Below are positions 27,005 through 36,246 of a DNA stretch of 64,000 nt, one piece after another. The stretch lies in assembly GCF_026000435.1 (NCBI RefSeq), contig NZ_AP026763.1:310001-374000 (forward strand), written 5' to 3'. This DNA is from Vibrio sp. STUT-A11. GTDB taxonomy: Bacteria; Pseudomonadota; Gammaproteobacteria; Enterobacterales; Vibrionaceae. How positions within the stretch are numbered: the first letter of the stretch is position 1; every line of letters begins with the position of its first letter. Position numbers and translations under genes: made by a program. The notes under the pieces are model-generated. The model worked only from the letters and a program-made list of their open reading frames with translations. It did not search any database and was not told the origin of the DNA.

Positions 27005-27323
27005 ATAAACCTCGAACGTAATAAAAAGGAGGGGCATGATACTGATACAGATGCTCGCTTCGGTCAATGGTAGGTTAAATTTTATTAGACCTGATTGGGA
27101 TAACAAATGCTGGTAAAGGTCGTTATTACAGTGTTTATGCCGCTAAAATATCTGAGAAAGTAGGAGGTTATCGTACAATACTAACACCCTAACAGGTCTG
27201 ATTATAAAAACGCCGATTGGTCGTATGCGCTCTGATTCTTAACAAGTAATTTTCGCTTCAAGGGAGCATCTCTGTTGGGTTAAGGTTATAATCTTGGGTC
27301 ATTAGTAGTTATCGAGCAAAATC

Positions 27324-28724
27324 ATGGCGGAAAACAGAAATCGCAAACCTTCAGACAGTCAGGTTGACGCAATCAAAGTGCCACCTCACTCACTAGAAGC
27401 AGAGCAATCAGTGATTGGTGGTCTCTTACTGGACAATGAACGTTGGGATACCGTTGCCGAGCGCGTTGTCAGCAGTGATTTCTATAGCCGTCCACATCGC
27501 CTTATTTTTGAAGGCGTGAAAACCATTCTTGAAGGCGGCAAACCACTCGATCTTATCACCTTGTCCGAGTATCTAGAACGTCACGAGCAATTAGATGATG
27601 TAGGTGGTTTTGCTTATTTAGCCGACTTAGCGAAAAACACACCGAGCGCAGCTAACATCAATGCGTATGCTGATATCGTTGCAGAACGCGCGATCGTTCG
27701 CGGCTTGATTGGTGTCGCTAACGATATCGCTGACGCAGGTTATGATCCGCAAGGCCGTAGTTCGGAAGATCTGATCGACTTAGCAGAAAGTAAAGTCTTC
27801 GCGATTGCAGAGTCTCGTACCAGTGAAAACGAAGGCCCGCAAAACGTCGACAACATCCTGGAAAAAACCCTCGAGCGTATTGAGCTGTTATATAAAACGC
27901 CACAGGATGGTGTGACAGGCGTCGACACTGGCTTTAACGATCTCAACAAGAAAACAGCAGGCCTGCAAGGCTCTGACTTGGTGATTGTCGCGGCGCGTCC
28001 ATCGATGGGTAAAACCACCTTTGCGATGAACTTGTGTGAAAACGCTGCGATGCAGCAAGATAAACCCGTGTTGATTTTCTCGTTAGAGATGCCTGCCGAA
28101 CAGTTGATGATGCGTATGCTGGCCTCCCTATCGCGGGTTGATCAAACCAAAATTCGTACTGGTCAGCTGGACGACGAAGACTGGGCACGTATTTCTTCTA
28201 CCATGGGGATCCTGATGCAGAAGAAAAATATGTATATCGACGACAGTTCCGGTCTGACACCAACTGAAGTGCGATCTCGCGCTCGTCGTGTTGCGCGTGA
28301 ACACGGTGGGTTGTCGATGATCATGGTCGACTACCTGCAGCTAATGCGAGTTCCTTCGTTAACGGATAACCGTACGCTGGAAATCGCCGAGATCTCTCGC
28401 TCTCTTAAAGCATTGGCTAAAGAGCTGAATGTACCTGTTGTGGCACTTTCGCAGCTAAACCGTTCTTTGGAGCAACGTGCCGATAAACGTCCGGTAAACT
28501 CGGACTTGCGTGAATCGGGCTCTATCGAGCAGGATGCCGACTTGATCATGTTTATTTACCGTGATGAGGTTTACCACCCAGATAGCGCATACAAAGGTAC
28601 CGCTGAAATTATTATTGGTAAGCAGCGTAACGGTCCAATCGGTTCTGTACGTCTTACTTTCCAAGGCCAACACTCACGCTTTGACAATTATGCGGGTCCA
28701 GCATTCGACATTGATGATGAGTAA
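27324..28724 (+). CDS. dnaB: Replicative DNA helicase DnaB
   Basis: Hexameric 5'-3' helicase of the replication fork. The 466-residue protein has an N-terminal DnaG-interacting domain (PHSLEAEQSVIGGLLLD), a linker, and a RecA-like domain with Walker A ARPSMGKTTFAMN, Walker B MVDYLQLM and the arginine-finger region near the C terminus. No intein interrupts it. alr follows at once. Confidence 0.98.
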   Translation: MAENRNRKPSDSQVDAIKVPPHSLEAEQSVIGGLLLDNERWDTVAERVVSSDFYSRPHRLIFEGVKTILEGGKPLDLITLSEYLERHEQLDDVGGFAYLADLAKNTPSAANINAYADIVAERAIVRGLIGVANDIADAGYDPQGRSSEDLIDLAESKVFAIAESRTSENEGPQNVDNILEKTLERIELLYKTPQDGVTGVDTGFNDLNKKTAGLQGSDLVIVAARPSMGKTTFAMNLCENAAMQQDKPVLIFSLEMPAEQLMMRMLASLSRVDQTKIRTGQLDDEDWARISSTMGILMQKKNMYIDDSSGLTPTEVRSRARRVAREHGGLSMIMVDYLQLMRVPSLTDNRTLEIAEISRSLKALAKELNVPVVALSQLNRSLEQRADKRPVNSDLRESGSIEQDADLIMFIYRDEVYHPDSAYKGTAEIIIGKQRNGPIGSVRLTFQGQHSRFDNYAGPAFDIDDE

Positions 28725-28737
28725 TGCCATGAGCTAC

Positions 28738-29814
28738 ATGAAAGCCGCAAAGGCGTGTATTGATCTTTCTGCGTTGCAACACAATTTACGCCGAGTTAAA
28801 GCTCAAGCACCAGACAGCAAAGTGATGGCGGTGGTGAAAGCCAACGGTTATGGTCATGGTTTGCGTCACGTAGCAAAGCATACTGGTGAAGCCGACGCTT
28901 TTGGTGTCGCGCGTATTGAAGAAGCGCTACAACTGAGAGCTTGCGGCGTCGTGAAGCCGATTTTGTTGTTAGAAGGTTTTTATTCTTCGGGTGATTTACC
29001 TGTATTGGTGACCAATAACATCCAAACTGTCGTGCATTGTGAAGAGCAGCTGATTGCTCTTGAACAAACCGAGCTAGAAACACCAGTGGTGGTATGGCTC
29101 AAAATTGACAGCGGTATGCATCGACTGGGTGTACGCCCGGAGCAGTTTGATGAATTAGCTTCACGACTCAAAGCGTGTCCTAACGTGGCGAAACCGCTGC
29201 GTTACATGAGCCACTTTGGCTGTGCTGACGAGCTAGATAGTGAAATTACATCACAACAGATCGAACTGTTTAACTCATTGACGCAGGGCTGCCATGGCGA
29301 GCGTTCACTTGCGGCCTCGGCGGGGCTATTGGCGTGGCCACAAAGTCACCTCGATTGGGTTCGTCCGGGAATCATCATGTACGGCGTATCTCCGTTTGGG
29401 GATAAAACGGCACAAGATTTAGGTTACCAACCCGCAATGACCCTTAAGTCTCATCTGATCGCAGTGCGTGAAGTGAAAAAAGGTGAGAGTGTTGGTTACG
29501 GCAGTGCCTGGACGAGCGAGCGAGATACCAAAGTAGGTGTGATTGCGGTTGGTTATGGCGATGGCTACCCAAGAGGCGCGCCAAATGGTACACCTGTGTG
29601 GGTCAATGGGCGTAAAGTGCCTATCGCCGGTCGGGTCTCGATGGATATGCTGACCGTCGATCTTGGGCCGGGTGCGAAAGACAAAGTCAGTGATGAAGCG
29701 ATTCTTTGGGGTAAAGAGCTACCCGTCGAGGAGGTGGCGAACCACATTGGCACCATAGCGTATGAGTTAGTGACCAAGCTAACGCCACGTGTCGAAATGG
29801 AATATTCAAAGTAA
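28738..29814 (+). CDS. alr: Alanine racemase
   Basis: PLP enzyme that makes D-alanine for peptidoglycan. The catalytic lysine is in AVVKANGYGHG, and the second catalytic base (Tyr) lies in MYGVSPFG. Length is 358 residues from ATG 28738 (MKAAKACIDLSAL), the start that matches family N termini. An in-frame ATG at 28729 (adding MSY) is equally close to a ribosome-like GATGAG, and the frame runs open into dnaB. Its start lies 13 bases past dnaB, the same pairing as in E. coli and V. cholerae. Confidence 0.95.
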   Translation: MKAAKACIDLSALQHNLRRVKAQAPDSKVMAVVKANGYGHGLRHVAKHTGEADAFGVARIEEALQLRACGVVKPILLLEGFYSSGDLPVLVTNNIQTVVHCEEQLIALEQTELETPVVVWLKIDSGMHRLGVRPEQFDELASRLKACPNVAKPLRYMSHFGCADELDSEITSQQIELFNSLTQGCHGERSLAASAGLLAWPQSHLDWVRPGIIMYGVSPFGDKTAQDLGYQPAMTLKSHLIAVREVKKGESVGYGSAWTSERDTKVGVIAVGYGDGYPRGAPNGTPVWVNGRKVPIAGRVSMDMLTVDLGPGAKDKVSDEAILWGKELPVEEVANHIGTIAYELVTKLTPRVEMEYSK

Positions 29815-29837
29815 CTTCCGGATAATACCAATTCAAG

Positions 29838-29873
29838 AATAGGGGCTAACCAATGCGTTAGCCCCTATTTTTT
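29838..29873. terminator. Bidirectional terminator between alr and yjbQ
   Basis: AATAGGGGCTAAC-CAATGC-GTTAGCCCCTATT followed by a T-run. A-residues on the other side allow use for the convergent gene. Confidence 0.88.
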
Positions 29874-30292
29874 TATTCACCATTTATCGTAGCGATGATG
29901 CGACGGCTACCAGCAAAATCTCGGTGTTCACCTAAGTAAATGCCCTGCCATGTTCCTAATGCCAGGCGACCATCCTGAATTGGAATCGTCACACTGCTGC
30001 CAAGTAGTGATGCTTTAATATGGGCAGGCATGTCGTCATCTCCCTCATAAGTATGCTGGTAATAAGAGGCGCGCTCAGGAACATACTTATTGAAATGCGC
30101 TTCCATATCCATACGAACGGTGGGGTCAGCGTTCTCATTCAAGGTCAGACTCGCAGAGGTATGCTGAATAAAAAGGTGTAACAAACCTACTGAAAGAGTA
30201 CTTATTTGCGGTAATTGTTGTTCAATTTCATCAGTAATCAGGTGAAAACCGCGACTTCTTGCTTTTAAATTGAGTGTTTTTTGCGTCCACAT
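29873..30292 (-). CDS. yjbQ: YjbQ family protein (UPF0047)
   Basis: A compact 139-residue protein of the UPF0047 family, with the conserved LLHLFIQHTSASLTLNENADP and a C-terminal LGTWQGIYLGEHRDF. E. coli YjbQ has weak thiamine-phosphate synthase activity; the physiological role is unsettled. I start at 30292 (MWTQKTLNLKARSRG) because AAAGGAA lies six bases before it; the frame extends 20 codons further. It is convergent with alr and divergent from pgi. Confidence 0.88.
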   Translation of the reverse strand: MWTQKTLNLKARSRGFHLITDEIEQQLPQISTLSVGLLHLFIQHTSASLTLNENADPTVRMDMEAHFNKYVPERASYYQHTYEGDDDMPAHIKASLLGSSVTIPIQDGRLALGTWQGIYLGEHRDFAGSRRIIATINGE

Positions 30293-30598
30293 ACGCGTTC
30301 CTTTGGACATTTCTAATTTGGCGTCTATTCTAATCCAATTAGAGCCTGTCATTACTTGATGATATTATTCTATACCTATGAATGAATTGTTCAAATTCAG
30401 GGCAGCTAACGTGACCTAACTCAATGTGAGGGTAAATGCTCTCGGTCATAATTGTTGCCTGAAAAAAAATTACAAAGACTTGTTTTGTGGCAAAACGCCC
30501 AAACATCTACATTTAAATTCTTTTTGCTAAATCGGGGATTCCGCAGTTTTCGCTAGACTGTAAGGAATGGAACCTACTGTAACATCGGGATAAAGACC

Positions 30599-32251
30599 AT
30601 GTTGAAAAATATCAATCCAACGCAAACACAAGCTTGGAAAGCGTTAACAGCGCACTTCGAATCTGCACAAGATATGGATCTAAAAGAGCTGTTTGCTCAA
30701 GACGCGGATCGTTTTGACAAATACTCTGCACGTTTCGGCTCAGACATCCTTGTCGACTACTCAAAGAACCTCATCAACGAGGAAACTCTAAAGCACCTGT
30801 TCACTCTTGCTAAAGAGACTGAGCTGAAATCTGCAATCGAAGCGATGTTCAGTGGTGAAGCGATCAACCAAACAGAAGGTCGTGCTGTTCTTCACACTGC
30901 ACTACGTAACCGCACTAACACACCAGTAATGGTTGATGGTGAAGACGTAATGCCAGCTGTGAACGCCGTTCTGGAAAAAATTAAGTCATTCACCGAACGT
31001 GTGATTGGCGGTGAATGGAAAGGTTACACTGGTAAAGCGATTACAGATATCGTAAACATCGGTATCGGTGGTTCTGACCTTGGTCCTTACATGGTGACGG
31101 AAGCACTGGCACCATACAAAAACCATCTAAACCTGCATTTCGTGTCTAACGTTGATGGTACGCACATCGTAGAAACACTGAAGAAAGTTGATCCTGAAAC
31201 AACACTATTCCTGATCGCTTCTAAAACATTTACGACTCAAGAAACCATGACGAACGCGCATTCTGCTCGTGATTGGTTCCTGGAAACGGCTGGCGACCAA
31301 GCACACGTTGCTAAACACTTTGCTGCACTTTCTACTAACGCGACAGCGGTTTCTGAATTCGGCATCGATACAGACAACATGTTTGAGTTCTGGGACTGGG
31401 TTGGCGGTCGTTACTCACTATGGTCTGCAATCGGTCTTTCAATTGCGCTAGCGGTTGGCTTCGACAACTTCGTTGAGCTACTTGATGGCGCACACGAGAT
31501 GGATAAGCACTTTGTCTCAACAGAACTGGAAAGCAACATACCAGTGATCCTTGCGCTTATCGGCATTTGGTACAACAACTTCCACGGCGCAGAGTCTGAA
31601 GCTATCCTACCTTACGATCAGTACATGCACCGTTTCGCAGCGTACTTCCAGCAAGGTAACATGGAATCAAACGGTAAATACGTTGATCGTGACGGTAATG
31701 CAGTGACTTACCAAACTGGCCCAATCATCTGGGGTGAACCAGGTACAAATGGTCAGCACGCGTTCTACCAGCTAATCCACCAAGGCACTAAGCTGATCCC
31801 ATGTGACTTCATTGCACCATCAATCAGCCACAACCCTGCAAGCGACCATCATCAGAAGCTGATGTCGAACTTCTTTGCTCAAACAGAAGCGCTTGCGTTT
31901 GGTAAGTGTGTAGAGACAGTGAAAGAAGAGTTGGTACTTTCTGGTAAAAATGCAGAAGAAGTAGCGGCAATCGCACCTTTCAAAGTGTTTGAAGGTAACC
32001 GACCAACAAACTCAATTCTGGTTAAGCAGATCACGCCTCGAACGCTGGGTAACTTGATCGCAATGTACGAGCACAAGATCTTCGTTCAAGGCGTTATTTG
32101 GAATATCTTCAGCTTTGACCAGTGGGGTGTGGAGCTAGGTAAACAGCTAGCGAACCAAATCCTGCCAGAGCTGGCTGATGAGTCTCAAATCAGCTCACAC
32201 GATAGCTCTACAAATGGTCTAATCAACGCATTCAAAGCTTTCAAAGCGTAA
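30599..32251 (+). CDS. pgi: Glucose-6-phosphate isomerase
   Basis: Interconverts glucose 6-phosphate and fructose 6-phosphate. The 550-residue product has VNIGIGGSDLGP, the signature GGRYSLWSAIGLS, HQGTKLIPCDFI and the C-terminal VELGKQLA. It stands alone between a 246-base leader and a strong terminator. Confidence 0.98.
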   Translation: MLKNINPTQTQAWKALTAHFESAQDMDLKELFAQDADRFDKYSARFGSDILVDYSKNLINEETLKHLFTLAKETELKSAIEAMFSGEAINQTEGRAVLHTALRNRTNTPVMVDGEDVMPAVNAVLEKIKSFTERVIGGEWKGYTGKAITDIVNIGIGGSDLGPYMVTEALAPYKNHLNLHFVSNVDGTHIVETLKKVDPETTLFLIASKTFTTQETMTNAHSARDWFLETAGDQAHVAKHFAALSTNATAVSEFGIDTDNMFEFWDWVGGRYSLWSAIGLSIALAVGFDNFVELLDGAHEMDKHFVSTELESNIPVILALIGIWYNNFHGAESEAILPYDQYMHRFAAYFQQGNMESNGKYVDRDGNAVTYQTGPIIWGEPGTNGQHAFYQLIHQGTKLIPCDFIAPSISHNPASDHHQKLMSNFFAQTEALAFGKCVETVKEELVLSGKNAEEVAAIAPFKVFEGNRPTNSILVKQITPRTLGNLIAMYEHKIFVQGVIWNIFSFDQWGVELGKQLANQILPELADESQISSHDSSTNGLINAFKAFKA

Positions 32252-32265
32252 TGCATGATTAGAAT

Positions 32266-32300
32266 AAAAAAGGTCAGCAATTGAATTGCTGACCTTTTTT
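32266..32300 (+). terminator. Terminator of pgi
   Basis: AAAAAAGGTCAGCAA-TTGAA-TTGCTGACCTTTTTT, perfect stem with T-run. Confidence 0.92.
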
Positions 32301-32339
32301 GTAAATCTTATATCGGTTGACTAGCAACCCATTGAGGTT

Positions 32340-32801
32340 CTATTCGAAACAAATTTCGATGAAAGCATTTCCCCATTGCGAGGCGAAAGGCATGATGATA
32401 ATTGAACCTTCACACTTGTGACGAATAGTGTGACCTCGACCAGAGACCACAACTGGCGTTGCCATATCAAAATCAAATCCACTCTCAGCCAGAATTCGTT
32501 TTGCTCCGCCAGTCACCATGTTGGTGATCTCACCCACCATATCGGTCACTTCTTCATTGAGTCCGTTAGGGCGCTCACCAAGCATGTTTTGCATAATTTC
32601 CAGTGCTAACGCTTCATCAAAAGTAATTGACATTGAGCCACGAGTTTGAGGACCAACCATGCCGATCAAACCTGAAACATCTCCTCGTGCAATTTCATCT
32701 TTTTTGATTCGAGGCTTTTGAGGCTTCAGATCCAGAGAAGCCATAGTTTTTAGCACATTCATTAAGGAAGCTAAAAACGGGTTTACAAATTCAGCGCGCA
32801 T
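32340..32801 (-). CDS. CheX-like chemotaxis phosphatase-family protein
   Basis: This 153-residue protein has the CheC/CheX/FliY fold signature. The ExxN phosphatase motif is visible in VGEITNMVTGGAKR at about residues 86-99. CheX dephosphorylates CheY-P in spirochaetes and Thermotoga. No other chemotaxis gene lies nearby, so it may act on another receiver domain. It is read in the same direction as zur, 15 bases after it, and may be co-transcribed. Family assignment is good, target unknown. Confidence 0.82.
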   Translation of the reverse strand: MRAEFVNPFLASLMNVLKTMASLDLKPQKPRIKKDEIARGDVSGLIGMVGPQTRGSMSITFDEALALEIMQNMLGERPNGLNEEVTDMVGEITNMVTGGAKRILAESGFDFDMATPVVVSGRGHTIRHKCEGSIIIMPFASQWGNAFIEICFE

Positions 32802-32816
32802 ATTGGTCTTCTATAC

Positions 32817-33275
32817 TTATTCTTTCATTTCGGAAGCACAGGTCTGGCATTCACCATGTGTTTCAATAACTTGGTTGGTTAGTTTGAATCCATGCTTTTT
32901 AGCATTCTCGGCTAGCAAGGCGATCAAGCTCTCGTCTTCGAGTTCAACAACAGCACCACATTTATCACATATTAGTAATTGAAAAAAGTGCTGTTGGGTA
33001 TTGAAAGAACAACAAGTTATAAAACTGTTGGTCGACTCCACCCGATGTATAAAGCCTTGTTCGAGAAGAAAGTCCAGAGCTCGATAAACCGTAGGGGGTT
33101 TAGCTTGTGGTTCACTTTCTTTTAGTTGCTCCAATAGCTCATACGCACTTGATGCACTGCGATTAGAACAGATCAGTTCAAACACACGTCGTCGCTGGGG
33201 AGTCAATCTTACTCCGCGCTCGGCGCAGATATTTTCAACTTGTTCAATGATTGTTGGGCTCAAACCTTTCACCAT
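32817..33275 (-). CDS. zur: Zinc uptake regulator Zur (Fur family)
   Basis: Zinc-dependent repressor of zinc import genes. The 152-residue protein has the winged-helix segment VRLTPQRRRVFELI and the Zur-specific AKPPTVYRALDFLLEQGF. Structural zinc cysteines are in CDKC (middle) and CQTC (C terminus). The start at 33275 (MVKGLSPTII) aligns with the N terminus of E. coli Zur; the frame extends 12 codons to 33311. Neither candidate has a strong ribosome site. It is divergent from dusA, as in E. coli. Confidence 0.92.
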   Translation of the reverse strand: MVKGLSPTIIEQVENICAERGVRLTPQRRRVFELICSNRSASSAYELLEQLKESEPQAKPPTVYRALDFLLEQGFIHRVESTNSFITCCSFNTQQHFFQLLICDKCGAVVELEDESLIALLAENAKKHGFKLTNQVIETHGECQTCASEMKE

Positions 33276-33619
33276 AACTATTGGAAGTGCTCTATTATAA
33301 ATGGTTTCCATACAAAGTTCGTACAGAGATGTGTCATTTTACCTACTATCACTGCGAAAATCATGAATTAAAGCAAATCGCTCATCGCATAGTAGGGTAC
33401 CTCATCACAGAATAGAGTGACCATACCGAAATTGTTTTTATTGGCCACTTTTTCTTTGCTCGTTGGACAATGCTCTCATCAGATGTGAAGTCGGTTTCGC
33501 TCCCAAGATCTTCTCGTTGAAACTGGCGCCTTGAGGTGAGTGAGTATACAATACCCGACTTATTTTTTGAGCGTACTGCTGCGCTCGACCTTGGTAATTT
33601 AAAAACGGGTGTTGAAATC
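33276..33619. other. 344-base divergent zur/dusA intergenic region
   Basis: Must hold the promoters of both genes. An imperfect hairpin can be read: TACTAT...GCGA (from 33344) against TCGC-ATAGTA (to 33394). The reading frame of dusA stays open back to 33536 but looks non-coding there. No Zur box is clear enough to mark. Confidence 0.4.
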
Positions 33620-34600
33620 ATGACTCATTCTTGCAGGCTCTCTGTAGCGCCAATGTTGGATTGGACCGATCGTCATTGTCGCTACTTCCATCGCTTAATG
33701 ACCAAAGAAACCCTGCTGTACACTGAAATGGTGACCACAGGCGCGATCATTCATGGAAAAGGAGATTTCCTGGCTTATAACGAAGAGGAGCATCCGTTAG
33801 CACTCCAATTGGGTGGCTCAAACCCGGAAGAGTTGGCTAAGTGCGCCAAGCTTGCTCAGGAGCGTGGTTATGACGAGATCAACCTCAACGTGGGTTGCCC
33901 ATCTGATCGTGTGCAAAATGGTCGTTTTGGTGCGTGTCTAATGGCAGAACCTCAGTTGGTCGCAGACTGTGTAGCAGCAATGAAAGACGTTGTTGATGTA
34001 CCTGTTACAGTAAAAACACGAATCGGTATTGATGATCAAGACTCTTACGAATTTCTGACCGATTTTGTTTCTCTTGTCGCTGAGAAGGGGGGATGTGAAC
34101 AGTTCACTATTCACGCGCGCAAAGCTTGGTTAAGTGGACTTAGCCCGAAAGAAAACCGCGAGATCCCACCACTGGATTACCCACGTGCATACCAGTTGAA
34201 GAAAGACTTTTCTCATTTAACTATCGCTATAAATGGCGGGGTAAAATCGTTAGAAGAATCGAAAGAGCATCTACAACATCTTGATGGTGTGATGATTGGC
34301 CGCGAGGCTTACCAAAGCCCATACATATTGGCATCGGTCGATCAAGAGCTATTTGGTTCGAGTGCACCAGTGAAAAAGCGCAGCGAAATTGTGGAAGAGA
34401 TGTACCCATACATTGAGGCGCAACTTGCAAAAGGCGCTTACCTTGGCCATATCACTCGTCATATGCTGGGTTTATTTCAAAGTATGCCAGGCGCGCGTCA
34501 GTGGCGTCGTCACATCAGTGAAAATGCACACAAGCCAGGATCTGGCCTAGAAGTGCTGCAAGATGCGTTAGCGAAGATTCCAAAAGAGCTGAATGTGTAA
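33620..34600 (+). CDS. dusA: tRNA-dihydrouridine synthase A
   Basis: FMN-dependent enzyme that reduces U20/U20a in tRNA D-loops. The 326-residue TIM-barrel protein shows RLSVAPMLDWTDRHCRY at the N terminus and the catalytic cysteine in NGRFGACLM after LNVGCPSDRV. A C-terminal helical domain (HITRHMLGLFQ) follows. I choose ATG 33620 by family alignment; an upstream in-frame start at 33536 adds 28 non-conserved residues. Confidence 0.95.
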   Translation: MTHSCRLSVAPMLDWTDRHCRYFHRLMTKETLLYTEMVTTGAIIHGKGDFLAYNEEEHPLALQLGGSNPEELAKCAKLAQERGYDEINLNVGCPSDRVQNGRFGACLMAEPQLVADCVAAMKDVVDVPVTVKTRIGIDDQDSYEFLTDFVSLVAEKGGCEQFTIHARKAWLSGLSPKENREIPPLDYPRAYQLKKDFSHLTIAINGGVKSLEESKEHLQHLDGVMIGREAYQSPYILASVDQELFGSSAPVKKRSEIVEEMYPYIEAQLAKGAYLGHITRHMLGLFQSMPGARQWRRHISENAHKPGSGLEVLQDALAKIPKELNV

Positions 34601-34643
34601 AATTCACCAGTGGTTGGTTAAAATTACCAATCAGAGAATGAGT

Positions 34644-34678
34644 AAGCCAGAGTGTAGAAATACCTCTGGCTTTTTTAT
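34644..34678 (+). terminator. Terminator of dusA
   Basis: AAGCCAGAG / CTCTGGC stem with an 11-base loop and TTTTTTATTTTTA tail. Confidence 0.85.
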
Positions 34679-34714
34679 TTTTATATATCAATGGATTATG
34701 TAAATTCATCCAAG

Positions 34715-34731
34715 TTGGCATGTTAACTGCT
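34715..34731 (+). promoter_or_regulatory. Sigma-54 promoter of pspG
   Basis: TTGGCATGTTAACTGCT matches the -24/-12 consensus TGGCA-N-TGC, with the GG and GC doublets separated by exactly ten bases. It lies 33 bases before the pspG start. In E. coli pspG is transcribed by sigma-54 with PspF, which supports the call. Confidence 0.8.
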
Positions 34732-34763
34732 CTGTTATTTGAAAAATGTATGGAGAAGTAATT

Positions 34764-34979
34764 ATGTTGGAACTGATCTTTCTTTTAGTCTTTGCGGCGA
34801 CCCTATTAGTAACGGGCATCACAATGGTGACGGTATTCGCGGCAACAGGTATTGCTCTGGTTGTGATGTTTTTACTGGGGATGATTGGTGCTGTATTGAA
34901 GCTATTACCCTGGTTAATTGTCATCGCGCTCGGTATTTGGTTTTTCAAAAACGTGGTTGCGCAGCCCCGCTACAAGTAA
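34764..34979 (+). CDS. pspG: Phage shock protein G
   Basis: Small inner-membrane effector of the phage-shock (envelope stress) response. The 71-residue protein has two hydrophobic helices and the conserved segments MLELIFLLVF, VTGIT and LKLLPWLIVIALGIWFFK. I start at ATG 34764, preceded by GGAGAAG; an ATG at 34746 lacks a site. It is monocistronic and separate from the main psp operon, as in E. coli, and has its own sigma-54 promoter. Confidence 0.9.
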   Translation: MLELIFLLVFAATLLVTGITMVTVFAATGIALVVMFLLGMIGAVLKLLPWLIVIALGIWFFKNVVAQPRYK

Positions 34980-35087
34980 GTGACTCGTTGAACTCATTGA
35001 TTTAGTTGATGGAGGGGTATGAGAGTGTGGTATATTTCTACTCATACCCCAACTGTTGAATATCAGCTATCTCGGAGTACACACCAC

Positions 35088-35747
35088 ATGACAAATAAAG
35101 CGATCATCGCTTTAACAGCACTATCATTGGCAGCCACTTTTCCTGTTTTCGCTGAGTCTTCCGTCTACACCAAAGTTGGCGTAGACCTTTGGGCGGCAGA
35201 TACAAAAGTTAACGAAGTCAGAAGAGATAACAGTACAACGGGCGTGCTCTATGTCGCCATTGAACATGACGTGAAATACGTTCCATACGCACGCTTGCGA
35301 TATACCAGTATTGATGCTGATTACATGGGCTTTGATAAATTAGATCTGACACTTTACTACCAAGTGTTAGAGCATGATCTATTGCACTTTGATGCCGGGG
35401 TTACTTTCAGTAATTTAACTGATACGAAGTACATTGATGCTGGCACTTCTCCTCGTACTGAAGATTTTGATGATCTCATTTGGGCATGGTATGGCTACGC
35501 GGAAATAACCGTTCCAAATACCAACTTTGATGTGATTGGTGAAATGAACTTTGGTGACAGCAAAGGCATTAAAAGCACAGATCTAATGGCGGGAATTCAA
35601 TACAAGCTGCCTTCACAAGAAAACCAATGGGCATTTCGCGGTGGCTATCGAGTAATAGACTTAGAATCGGAACAGTTTCTTTCCAGCTTAGGTAAAGAGT
35701 TTATTTTCGCTGATGGTTTTTACTTGAGCGCAGAATACACCTACTAA
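35088..35747 (+). CDS. Outer-membrane protein of the TIGR04219 type
   Basis: The 219-residue precursor has a signal peptide (MTNKAIIALTALSLAATFPVFA, cleaved before ESS). The mature protein consists of amphipathic beta strands, such as VYTKVGVDLWAADTKV, YARLRYTSIDADY and FYLSAEYTY. The final aromatic residue fits BAM recognition. It resembles the TIGR04219 group of small barrels in vibrios and relatives; no function is known. The ATG at 35088 has CGGAG upstream; the frame is open 23 codons further. Confidence 0.72.
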   Translation: MTNKAIIALTALSLAATFPVFAESSVYTKVGVDLWAADTKVNEVRRDNSTTGVLYVAIEHDVKYVPYARLRYTSIDADYMGFDKLDLTLYYQVLEHDLLHFDAGVTFSNLTDTKYIDAGTSPRTEDFDDLIWAWYGYAEITVPNTNFDVIGEMNFGDSKGIKSTDLMAGIQYKLPSQENQWAFRGGYRVIDLESEQFLSSLGKEFIFADGFYLSAEYTY

Positions 35748-35770
35748 GCTGATTAACCGTACTTGCTTTA

Positions 35771-35799
35771 AAGCGCCGCCTTATAAGCGGCGTTTTTTT
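35771..35799 (+). terminator. Terminator after the TIGR04219-type gene
   Basis: AGCGCCGCC-TTATA-AGCGGCG stem followed by seven T residues. Confidence 0.88.
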
Positions 35800-35898
35800 A
35801 TACCTCTTCGTTATATGTAATCGAATTTTTCTGCCTATTTTCTTCAGTTAGACCATGCTTACCTAGGAACAATGTGAAAAGTTGGAGCAGGGATAGCG

Positions 35899-36129
35899 AT
35901 GACAATTAATGAATTAAGACATCTATTTCGTGAAAACCAGCTTGTGGAAGCCATTATTGAACCGTCGATCCAAGAGGGTGGTTGGGTCGTCGAGTTCAGG
36001 CACACACGAGGTGGATTCGTGTTTCTGACAGACAATCATGGTGAAGAATGTCTTTATGAAGATTTGGATGCTGCATCAAAATCGGCGATGGCGGTAGGCT
36101 TTCAACAAGTCCGTATTGAAGACCGCTGA
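35899..36129 (+). CDS. Conserved-looking 76-residue protein of unknown function
   Basis: Begins MTINELRHLFRENQLVEA and has a predicted beta-rich middle (GGWVVEFRHTRGGFVFLTD), then an acidic helix (EECLYEDLDAASKSAMAVGF). It is soluble, with no signal or membrane segment. The ATG has GGAGCAGGGA upstream. It sits alone between a terminator and cysJ, on the same strand, with a 117-base gap to cysJ. I do not recognise a family with confidence. Confidence 0.65.
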   Translation: MTINELRHLFRENQLVEAIIEPSIQEGGWVVEFRHTRGGFVFLTDNHGEECLYEDLDAASKSAMAVGFQQVRIEDR

Positions 36130-36246
36130 GCAAAAACTAAGCCGTTCTTACTTCCAAAAAGTTATAAAACATTCACTTCTATTCTTTCTTGTTATTAAGG
36201 AGAGTGGGTACTCTATCGTCACGCAATGAATAGGGATGTCGTGATA

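Noticed and set aside
27324..28724. Possible intein in dnaB
   Set aside because: The reading frame has normal length and the Walker A and B blocks are continuous.
36226..36246. Upstream ATG for cysJ adding MNRDVVI
   Set aside because: It is possible, but it has no better ribosome site, and the shorter start fits the family N terminus as I know it.
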